Assembly: GCA_046545815.1 (NCBI GenBank)
Contig: JBKGZA010000098.1
Span: 1 to 11,850 of the forward strand
Reading direction: 5' to 3'
Length of the DNA: 11,850 bases
Source of the DNA: JAGXLC01 sp046545815
GTDB lineage: Bacteria; Bacteroidota; Bacteroidia; Bacteroidales; UBA12077
Shown here: positions 5,188 to 11,850 of the stretch, piece after piece
Position numbering within the stretch: position 1 is the stretch's first letter
Layout: each line of letters starts with the position of its first letter
Program-made: the position numbers and the translations under genes
The notes under the pieces: generated by a model
The model's database searches: none
The model's input: only the letters and a program-made list of their open reading frames with translations
What the model was told of the DNA's origin: nothing

Positions 5188-7170
5188 TTATGCATCGATG
5201 TTTGCATATTTGGCATGGCTCTGGATAAATTCTCTTCGCGGCAACACATCATCACCCATCAACATGGAAAATATTCTGTCGGTTTCTGCAGCGCTCTCAA
5301 TGGTAACCTGGCGCAATTTCCGGTTCTCAGGATTCATTGTGGTTTGCCACAACTGCTCTGAAGTCATTTCGCCGAGACCTTTGTAACGCTGAATGGTAAC
5401 ATTGCTTTCCTTGCCTTTGCCCAACTCCTCAACAATCTGGGCACGTTCTTCTTCATTCCAGCAATATCGAGCCTGTTTCCCTTTTCTTATTTGATAAAGC
5501 GGGGGTGTAGCAATATAGAGATAGCCTTTTTTTACCAGTTCGGTCATATACCGGAAAAAGAAGGTCATAATCAGCGTTTCGATGTGGCTTCCGTCCACAT
5601 CGGCATCACACATTATGATGATCTTATTGTAGCGTAATTTTGTTATATTCAACTCCTTGCTATCTTCTTCGGTACCAATGGTAACACCCAGAGCGGTAAA
5701 AATATTTTTGATCTCATCATTCTCAAAAATTTTACTTCTCAGGGCTTTCTCCACATTCAAAATTTTCCCCTTCAAAGGAAGGATGGCCTGGAATCTTCTG
5801 TCGCGGCCCTGTTTCGCCGTACCCCCTGCTGAGTCTCCTTCTACCAGGTAAATTTCGGTATTTTCAGGATCTTTGCTGGAGCAATCGGCAAGTTTTCCTG
5901 GCAAGCCAGAACCATTCATGGCGTTCTTACGCTGGACCATTTCACGGGCTTTCCTTGCAGCATGCCGTGCCTGGGCTGCTGTAATAACCTTACTCACTAT
6001 GTTTTTGGCATCCTTGGGGTTTTCTTCAAGGTAGTTTGTCAGCAGCTCGCTGGTGGCCTGATCTACAGCACCCACAACCTCGGAATTACCAAGCTTGGTT
6101 TTAGTTTGCCCCTCAAACTGGGGGTCTTGAATTTTAACAGAAATAATGGCTGTCAATCCTTCCCTGAAATCATCTCCGCTGATGGTAAAATTCAGTTTAG
6201 AAGTCAGACCCGATTTTTCGGCATAATTTTTCAGCGTCCGTGTGAGACCCCTTTTGAAGCCTGCCAGATGGGTCCCCCCTTCAATGGTGTTGATATTGTT
6301 CACATAAGAGTGGACATTTTCCGCATAGGCATTGTTGTATTGCAATGCGATTTCAACGGGAATTCTGTTTTTTGTTGTTTCAACATGTATGGTATCCTGA
6401 ATGATTTTATCCCGTGTGGCATCAAGAAATTCAATAAATTCCTTCAGGCCTTCCTCGGAATAAAAGGAATCGTGCCTGTAATCGCCGCCGTTTCCGTTCT
6501 CTTCCAGTTCACGTTTATCGGTAATACTGAGTTGTATACCTTTATTCAGGAATGCAAGTTCACGCAACCGGGAAGCAAGGGTTTCATAATTGAACTCCTT
6601 TACAGAAAATATCTCATGGTCAGGCATGAATGTTATAATACTGCCTGTTTTTTCTGTCGTACCGATTTCCTTTATCTCAGTGATCGGCTTTCCTTTCCTG
6701 TATTCCTGATAATAAATTTTCCCGTCACGGTGAATTTCAGCTTTTAAGTATTCAGAAAGGCCATTTACACAGGATACGCCTACCCCATGCAACCCCCCGG
6801 ATACTTTATAGGAATCCTTATTGAATTTACCTCCTGCATGCAAAACAGTCATTACCACTTCAAGAGCGGATTTACCTTCTTTTTCATGGTAATCCACCGG
6901 AATGCCTCTGCCATCATCCAAAACAGTAATGGAATTGTCTTCATTTATAGTAATATCAATGTTTTTGGCGTAACCTGCCAGGGCTTCATCAATAGAGTTA
7001 TCAACAACTTCATTAACAAGGTGATGGAGCCCTTTCTCCGATAAATCTCCAATATACATAGCCGGTCGTTTCCGCACAGCCTCCAAACCTTCAAGTACCT
7101 GGATGCTTCCCGCTGAATAATCCTGATAATCTTGATCTTTTCTTTCCTTATCTTTTTCTTGCATACTCAT
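5188..7170 (-). CDS. gyrB: DNA gyrase subunit B
   Basis: GyrB is the ATPase and TOPRIM subunit of the A2B2 gyrase that introduces negative supercoils. At 660 residues it has the normal length for a GyrB without the large proteobacterial insertion. The GHKL ATPase domain carries the catalytic E54 and N58 in NEVVDN, D85 in DDGRGIP and GGLHGVG at 125-131. The transducer loop QTKTKLGN is at 355-362. The TOPRIM domain carries EGDSAGG at 444-450 and the metal-binding DADVDGSH at 522-529. The C-terminal end has RYKGLGEM (595-602) and MGDDVLPRREFIQ. The GyrB-style C-terminus and the lack of a neighbouring parC argue against ParE. The ATG at 7168-7170 is preceded by AAGG seven bases upstream; an ATG at codon 3 is a possible alternative. 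gyrA, dnaN and recF are not adjacent, so the gene stands alone, closed by its own terminator. Confidence 0.97.
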   Translation of the reverse strand: MSMQEKDKERKDQDYQDYSAGSIQVLEGLEAVRKRPAMYIGDLSEKGLHHLVNEVVDNSIDEALAGYAKNIDITINEDNSITVLDDGRGIPVDYHEKEGKSALEVVMTVLHAGGKFNKDSYKVSGGLHGVGVSCVNGLSEYLKAEIHRDGKIYYQEYRKGKPITEIKEIGTTEKTGSIITFMPDHEIFSVKEFNYETLASRLRELAFLNKGIQLSITDKRELEENGNGGDYRHDSFYSEEGLKEFIEFLDATRDKIIQDTIHVETTKNRIPVEIALQYNNAYAENVHSYVNNINTIEGGTHLAGFKRGLTRTLKNYAEKSGLTSKLNFTISGDDFREGLTAIISVKIQDPQFEGQTKTKLGNSEVVGAVDQATSELLTNYLEENPKDAKNIVSKVITAAQARHAARKAREMVQRKNAMNGSGLPGKLADCSSKDPENTEIYLVEGDSAGGTAKQGRDRRFQAILPLKGKILNVEKALRSKIFENDEIKNIFTALGVTIGTEEDSKELNITKLRYNKIIIMCDADVDGSHIETLIMTFFFRYMTELVKKGYLYIATPPLYQIRKGKQARYCWNEEERAQIVEELGKGKESNVTIQRYKGLGEMTSEQLWQTTMNPENRKLRQVTIESAAETDRIFSMLMGDDVLPRREFIQSHAKYANIDA

Positions 7171-7270
7171 TAATTAACCTTTTTATTGTTCTTTTATAAC
7201 CAATTGATTTTTAGATGCATCCATTTTTCAATTATATGTAAAGTTAATAAAAATTTTTTACATAATTTGC

Positions 7271-7299
7271 ATAAAAACCCGATAAATTCTGGTTTTTTT
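7271..7299 (-). terminator. Likely intrinsic terminator after the outer-membrane barrel gene
   Basis: On the minus strand AAAAACC (7291-7297) and GGTTTTT (7273-7279) form a 7-bp stem around an 11-base loop, about 40 bases after the barrel gene stop. The right arm is itself T-rich (GGGTTTTTAT), as in A/T-rich intrinsic terminators. It sits in the 169-base gap before gyrB and would insulate the two genes. The stem has only two G-C pairs, so the call is moderate. Confidence 0.45.
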
Positions 7300-7339
7300 A
7301 AACAAATTACCAACACCTTATAGCATGTGGTATAAAAAC

Positions 7340-9004
7340 TTAAAAGGCATAAGTTATTCCCAGGTAAGCATGGAGGCCATATACCGGATAATTTTTATAA
7401 ATGGAATAGTTGTTTCCCAACAAATTCTTGAATTTTAGAAAACCTGACAAAACCTTTGAATATCTGTACTCAAGGTTAAGATTCAGATCGGCATAACCGT
7501 CAAGTTTCATGGATTCATCAGAGTCATCCGTGGCTTGTACCCAACGTCTTCCGTTGAGGAAAAGGTCACCCTCCAATATAATCTTATCCCGTACATTGTA
7601 TTTTGCTGAAAAGGTGAAGTCATAGTTGGGCTTATGCCAAGGCTTAGCCTGATCATACAAAACATAATCATAATAATTCCCTTCCAGACGCAAATTAAGG
7701 TCATCACTTACCTCTATTGACAATTCTCCGAAAAGATTCAGCTTCTCTCCATTCCCGTAAACCACATCGAACTGATTCCCTGCACCGTCAGTAGCCGCAA
7801 CTTCGTTCACAAAAAAATACATGTCATCGAAAAAGGTGTAATTCATCTTGAAATTATAAAAAGTTGAAGGGCCCAGGTTTCCTCTGACTCCGGAATAAAA
7901 AATCATGTTGTAATTCGTGTTTTTTACATGCAAGCCGGGTAGAACAAAAGGATTCGCGTCAGTGACCTCCTGATAGGAATTCAAAGTGAGTTTCCCATCC
8001 AATCCGCCGTAAGGTATGAAATACTGGCTCACCATATCATACTCCATTCGGGCAGTAGGATAGATACGCAGTTTACCGTTGCCATCGACTATATCAGTAA
8101 AGAAATTGAGGCCTCCCTGTATTCTCCAGTCTTTTCCATACCTGGCAATCCATGGACTGACCTTCACCAGGTTATTATTAAAGGTATCCTGTTGCGCCTG
8201 ATGATTGATATGGGTATATCCTGCATCCACGCCAATATGAAAATTCTCAAAAAACTTATCGAAGTTGCCTGTGAATCTAAGCCTGCTTTCTGTAGTATTA
8301 AAATTATCTTTCAGAAGGTTTCCTTTCACCTGAACATCATAATTAAGGTGAGAAGAATCATTATAAGCACTGTTATAACCTATATTGAAATTAAAATCAG
8401 TGAAATTCTGCCTGACGTCGTCCTTTAAAAGGGTGGTATCAATCTGTGTATTATATCCGTAGAAATATCTGGTATTCCTTTTGGCTCCAATATCCAGCTC
8501 CAAAACGGAATTTTCAAAAAACTGTTTTCCGAACAATTCAGCTTCATTTAAGGCATATCCGGCAAATACCCTTTCATCGCCGGGCATGGATACTTTTCCG
8601 GGTGAAGAATGATGACGCAAAAAAGCGCCTAAGGATCTTTGCTCTGATCGTTTATTGGTAATGGAAAATTCAGCTAAAGGAGCTAGTTTACTTCCCATGC
8701 CGAGTTTAACATAATTGCCGTATAATTCGGTAATGGGTTCTGAAACCATTTTTGCAGAGGGAATGGGGTCCACCTCAAAATCGGTTTCCACCCGCCGGGG
8801 CAGCAAATAATAATTAAAATCCGGTTCAGTTTGTGTAGTATCGGTAATCTCGGGAAGCTCACTTATCTTGTAGGCATCTTTTACCTCGGGACTGTAAGCC
8901 CTGACCACCTGTACCCGTCTTTCAATCTCTTCCTGGGCTGTAACCCGGGAAAGCGGAACACAACATATCAACAAAACCAATATAATATAAGACTGAAGTT
9001 TCAT
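7340..9004 (-). CDS. Outer-membrane beta-barrel protein, TonB-receptor-like without plug
   Basis: The 554-residue protein begins with a type I signal peptide (MKLQSYIILVLLICC... ending near VTAQ at about residue 24). A short periplasmic segment of about 60 residues (VVRAYSPEVKDAYKISELPEI, then TDTTQTEPDFNYYLLPRRV, in pieces) precedes a long region of alternating aromatic and polar residues typical of amphipathic beta strands. The chain ends YLGITYAF, with the terminal aromatic residue recognised by the BAM machinery. Late segments such as YSKVLSGFLKFKNLLGNNYSIY resemble the last strands of TonB-dependent receptors, but the roughly 130-residue plug domain is missing and no TonB box is visible. 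It lies 135 bases downstream of a giant TPR-protein gene on the same strand. I recall similar barrel/TPR pairs in Bacteroidota genomes, so the two may form an envelope complex. Substrate and function are unknown. Confidence 0.8.
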   Translation of the reverse strand: MKLQSYIILVLLICCVPLSRVTAQEEIERRVQVVRAYSPEVKDAYKISELPEITDTTQTEPDFNYYLLPRRVETDFEVDPIPSAKMVSEPITELYGNYVKLGMGSKLAPLAEFSITNKRSEQRSLGAFLRHHSSPGKVSMPGDERVFAGYALNEAELFGKQFFENSVLELDIGAKRNTRYFYGYNTQIDTTLLKDDVRQNFTDFNFNIGYNSAYNDSSHLNYDVQVKGNLLKDNFNTTESRLRFTGNFDKFFENFHIGVDAGYTHINHQAQQDTFNNNLVKVSPWIARYGKDWRIQGGLNFFTDIVDGNGKLRIYPTARMEYDMVSQYFIPYGGLDGKLTLNSYQEVTDANPFVLPGLHVKNTNYNMIFYSGVRGNLGPSTFYNFKMNYTFFDDMYFFVNEVAATDGAGNQFDVVYGNGEKLNLFGELSIEVSDDLNLRLEGNYYDYVLYDQAKPWHKPNYDFTFSAKYNVRDKIILEGDLFLNGRRWVQATDDSDESMKLDGYADLNLNLEYRYSKVLSGFLKFKNLLGNNYSIYKNYPVYGLHAYLGITYAF

Positions 9005-9035
9005 TAGTGTAACAGTTTATTAAAGGTTTGCATTT

Positions 9036-9064
9036 CAAATTAATTTACATGCCAACTTCACAAA
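9036..9064 (-). promoter_or_regulatory. Weak candidate promoter for the barrel gene
   Basis: On the minus strand TTTG (9061-9064) is followed by 17 bases and TTAATTTG (9036-9043), which differs from the Bacteroidota TAnnTTTG element at one key base and has a slightly short spacer. It would give a leader of about 25 bases. Read-through from the TPR gene is an alternative. Confidence 0.25.
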
Positions 9065-9084
9065 CTTTGCTTGTCTCACCATGG

Positions 9085-9136
9085 AACCCGCATGCTTTAT
9101 TCATTGCCTTGTTGTGAAGGTTCCTGGATGCGGGTT
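9085..9136 (-). terminator. Long-range inverted repeat just after the TPR gene
   Basis: AACCCGCAT (9085-9093) and ATGCGGGTT (9128-9136) are perfect 9-bp complements flanking a 34-base loop that itself contains CCTT/AAGG (9107-9110 and 9117-9120). The structure begins four bases after the TPR gene stop (TGA at 9140-9142, followed in frame by a second TGA). No T-run follows on the minus strand, so it may be a stabilising or attenuating 3' structure rather than a full intrinsic terminator. Confidence 0.4.
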
Positions 9137-9139
9137 TCA

Positions 9140-11850
9140 TCATTCAATGTTTTTTGCCGTGGATTCCTGATTTGATTCCTGCTTGCTCCGGTTATAACCG
9201 GTTGTATCAGGAGCATTATCCTCCTGCCATTCCATTTTCATATCTTCATCGGGTGTCTCCGTGGTATCCCCCTCCATTTGTGATTCTTCTTCAATGTCAT
9301 TGTATTTCTCTTTTGCAGTAGAAACGATATCATCTTCTCCATCCGAAGATTCGTAGTTCTCAATGATGCTTTTCAGTGTATGTCTGGCCTGAAAGATATC
9401 TCCCTGGGCTTTATAAACATCGGCGAGCAAAATAAAGCTTTTGGCCTTCCAGTATTCCTGTGATGAATTTTGCTGAACAAAGTCAAATATTTCTTCCTCA
9501 GCCGTTTCATATTCCTCTTGCTGATAGTATATCTGGGCTAAGCGATATTTTGACTCCGCTCCTTCATTGCTGTTAACCTCTTCAGCCACAATCCTGAATT
9601 CTTCCAGTGCCAAATCAAATTTCTCTTTATAGAAAAATGTTTTAGCCTTTATAAAATGGGCTTCCCGTTCTTCGCGCTCATTAATGTTTTCGGCATGCAA
9701 TACCTTATCAGCCGCTTCATGGGCATCCTCATAATTCTCCAGAATATAACCGGCCCGCATCTGCCCGACTCTGGAGAAAATCAAATTTTTCTGATTCTCT
9801 GCAACTTCCTCAAGTCGTTCCAATTGATCCAGGGCCTCTCTATAATTTTCCATATCCATATTAATTTGGGCAGCCGAACTTAAAGCCTGCTCTTTGAAAG
9901 AATTCTGGGGTTTATCGATGACATATTGATAATGCTTCAAAGCCTCCTCCTCCTTCCCTTGCTGATCATAACAATCAGCAAGGTAAAAATGGGCATCTAC
10001 AACAAAATTGCCATTTTCAAATTTATCAAGATACTCTGTGAAATACTCCATGGCATTTTCACATCCTTCATTCATATATACATTCTCTGCTGACGTGTAA
10101 GTAAGGGAATCCTGCTCATTCATGCTCACTCCGCCATGGTCGTCAAGACCCTTGACATACTCAAAATACTCATCCACCTGGTTCATATCTACATAGACAT
10201 TCTTCATACCGTTAAGGGCACTGTTTGCCGCTTCTGTATTGGGATACTCGGTGACCACACGTTTATAATACTCTATAGCCCTTGAATTGTTGTTCAGATT
10301 ATAATGGATCAATCCCATCTGCACCAAAGCTTCACTTAAATGCGGACTGGAAGGATATTCAGTGACTACAGTATCAAAATAATCCAGGGCATTCTGTTCC
10401 TGATCAAGCGTTATATAGCTCTTACCCATCTCAAAATAAGCATTATCCAAATAACCAGATTCAGGATGCTCTTCGATAAGACGTTTTAGGGCAGAAATCT
10501 TTTCTTCAGGGCGATTTTCCAAACCATGGGCATAAGCCTTCTGAAACAAAGCATAATCCTTGCTTCTCAGCCCAAGTTCAATGGCATTGTCATAATAATT
10601 GATGGCCTGTTTGTGATTGCGCTGGATAAAATAAGCATCTCCCAAACGGTTATACGTATCTGCAAGATATTTATTCTTCTCTGCATCAGTTAGGCTTATG
10701 TATTTTCTAAACCATTTGATGGCATCAGAATAATCCCTAAGCTGAAAATGAGTATATCCCAGGTTATAATGGGCACGCTCATAAACATCCGTATTATAGG
10801 CCCCGGGTGCCAATAAAAAACGGTTATATTCGGCTGCAGCCTTCTCAAAGTTCTCCAGCTGATAATACGACTCAGCCTGCCAGTACCTGGAATGGGCTGC
10901 TATATCCTGATCAAAATCACTATAATCCAGCGATTTGTTTAATGTCTTTGCCGCCTCTTCATAATGGCGATTGTTGTAAAACTCAAGACCGCGATAATAG
11001 GCTACTTTCTGATAAGCTTTTTGAAGAGCCCTGTCAAGCTCATCCAATTGTTCAAGAGAGTTGAGTGCCTCCTTATAATTGTTGGAATTCAGGTAAGCAT
11101 TAACCAGGTAATTATAGGCCTCTGTGGTATTGTCCGAGTCGGGATACTTGTCAATATATTCTTTGAAGGCATTAATGGCCTCATTGAAAGCCGTGGTCCG
11201 CATCTCATAGGTCAGCTTGGCATAATTAAACAAAGCATCCTCTTGGATCTTAGGGTCAAACTCAAGCTTTGATGCAAACTCAAAAGCCAGTTTGGCCTTA
11301 TTTTTGCTTCCCTGTTCCAGGTAGCAATCAGCCAGATGATAGTATGCATTCTGGGCTATTTCATCTTCCTGGTCGGTTACTTTTTCAAGGTGGGTTACTG
11401 CTTTATCCAGACTGTCGAGTTGATAGGCTACATAGCCCAATTGATAATGATCCTGTCTGGTTATTTGGTCCCCCTTCTGTCTGTGCATTTCCAGATAGGT
11501 TAGTGAACTGTCATAGTGCTGTAGTTCATAATATGAATCCCCGATAATTTTGGCAATTTCCGGCTGGCGTTTTGCCGTGGCAGCCTGCACAAATTGCGGG
11601 GCATAGTCAGTGACCGCTTCATATTTTTCCTGCAGATAATAGATCTGTGTAATATAATAGGGCATAATGGAGGCAAAAGTATTGTTATCGGTCAGTTGCT
11701 GAAAGCCCTCCAGTGCAGTCTGATAATTTCCATCCTGATAGGCAATGTGAGAATAATAATATAAGGCCGGTGTTGAAAAGGTAGACGTTTCATCCTTTAT
11801 TTCATAAAGGGCCTGACTGGCCTTATTGGATTCGCCGGTCTGGTAATAAC
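9140..11850 (-). CDS. Giant tetratricopeptide-repeat protein, N-terminus beyond the window
   Basis: The frame stays open from the stop at 9140 to the right edge, giving at least 902 residues. The first internal ATG (11663-11665) is not the true start, because the 61 codons before it also encode TPR sequence (for example ALYYYSHIAYQDGNYQTALE). At least 18 TPR units are recognisable by their helix pairs, such as YNRLGDAYFIQRNHKQAINY, AYFEMGKSYITLDQEQNALD and YRLAQIYYQQEEYETAEEE. TPR superhelices hold proteins or peptides rather than catalyse reactions. After the last repeat (about residue 830) comes an acidic, polar, low-complexity tail of about 65 residues rich in E, D, S, N, Q and T. Because the N-terminus is missing, a signal peptide cannot be judged; a periplasmic location is inferred only from the neighbouring barrel gene. 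No enzyme domain is seen. Confidence 0.9.
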   Translation of the reverse strand, partial: YYQTGESNKASQALYEIKDETSTFSTPALYYYSHIAYQDGNYQTALEGFQQLTDNNTFASIMPYYITQIYYLQEKYEAVTDYAPQFVQAATAKRQPEIAKIIGDSYYELQHYDSSLTYLEMHRQKGDQITRQDHYQLGYVAYQLDSLDKAVTHLEKVTDQEDEIAQNAYYHLADCYLEQGSKNKAKLAFEFASKLEFDPKIQEDALFNYAKLTYEMRTTAFNEAINAFKEYIDKYPDSDNTTEAYNYLVNAYLNSNNYKEALNSLEQLDELDRALQKAYQKVAYYRGLEFYNNRHYEEAAKTLNKSLDYSDFDQDIAAHSRYWQAESYYQLENFEKAAAEYNRFLLAPGAYNTDVYERAHYNLGYTHFQLRDYSDAIKWFRKYISLTDAEKNKYLADTYNRLGDAYFIQRNHKQAINYYDNAIELGLRSKDYALFQKAYAHGLENRPEEKISALKRLIEEHPESGYLDNAYFEMGKSYITLDQEQNALDYFDTVVTEYPSSPHLSEALVQMGLIHYNLNNNSRAIEYYKRVVTEYPNTEAANSALNGMKNVYVDMNQVDEYFEYVKGLDDHGGVSMNEQDSLTYTSAENVYMNEGCENAMEYFTEYLDKFENGNFVVDAHFYLADCYDQQGKEEEALKHYQYVIDKPQNSFKEQALSSAAQINMDMENYREALDQLERLEEVAENQKNLIFSRVGQMRAGYILENYEDAHEAADKVLHAENINEREEREAHFIKAKTFFYKEKFDLALEEFRIVAEEVNSNEGAESKYRLAQIYYQQEEYETAEEEIFDFVQQNSSQEYWKAKSFILLADVYKAQGDIFQARHTLKSIIENYESSDGEDDIVSTAKEKYNDIEEESQMEGDTTETPDEDMKMEWQEDNAPDTTGYNRSKQESNQESTAKNIE

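Noticed and set aside
5962..6747. Plus-strand open frame of 261 codons
   Set aside because: It lies wholly within gyrB on the opposite strand and has no recognisable features. It is a codon-bias shadow.
5188..7170. Topoisomerase IV subunit ParE instead of GyrB
   Set aside because: The sequence reads as GyrB in the TOPRIM and C-terminal motifs (EGDSAGG, MGDDVLPRREFIQ), and no parC lies next to it.
7214..7240. TATAATTG on the minus strand as the gyrB promoter
   Set aside because: It differs from TAnnTTTG at a key base, and no TTG element lies 19-21 bases upstream, where the sequence is A/T only.
9140..11665. TPR gene as a complete 841-codon gene starting at 11665
   Set aside because: The frame continues open upstream to the window edge with TPR-like sequence, so that ATG is internal and the gene is cut by the window.

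Overview
The window looks like chromosomal DNA of an anaerobic or facultative member of the Bacteroidota, probably near Bacteroidales/Marinilabiliales. The evidence is a near-perfect Bacteroidota-type promoter (TTG-N20-TATATTTG) upstream of hydE, weak or absent Shine-Dalgarno sequences, a Bacteroidota-style GyrB, an outer-membrane barrel next to a giant TPR protein, and an [FeFe]-hydrogenase maturase, which implies hydrogen metabolism. The exact taxon cannot be fixed from the sequence alone. Every credible gene lies on the minus strand.

Layout, left to right. Bases 1-1239 carry no credible gene and are a mosaic of repeats: a nested short tandem array (1-62), a stretch with scattered GTTTGA and TTGGCAG words (63-290), an array of about eleven diverged 42-bp units that can form hairpins (299-761), and two diverged copies of a composite element made of a pyrimidine tract followed by a GAGAC...GTCTC-type palindrome (811-929 and 1111-1243), with a third palindrome between them (1009-1029). 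The last palindrome abuts the 3' end of hydE, and the flank of the element supplies the hydE stop codon.

Bases 1240-2319 encode HydE, the radical-SAM maturase of [FeFe] hydrogenase, with its own promoter and without hydF or hydG in view. Next comes a two-gene unit (2451-3594) of an ECF-type sigma factor and a four-helix membrane protein that overlap by 11 bases, a sigma/membrane-partner layout. Bases 3774-4853 encode a lipoprotein of the aldose 1-epimerase (mutarotase) fold. A 334-base gap holding a good intrinsic terminator separates it from gyrB (5188-7170), the DNA gyrase B subunit.

The right third (7340-11850) is a pair: a TPR protein of at least 902 residues, whose N-terminus runs off the right edge, and downstream of it a 554-residue outer-membrane beta-barrel with a signal peptide but no TonB plug domain. 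Gene order suggests they work together at the cell envelope, but that is inference. The core genes are ordinary. The least explained features are the 42-bp hairpin array, the composite repeat that ends hydE, the sigma/membrane-protein pair and the TPR/barrel pair.
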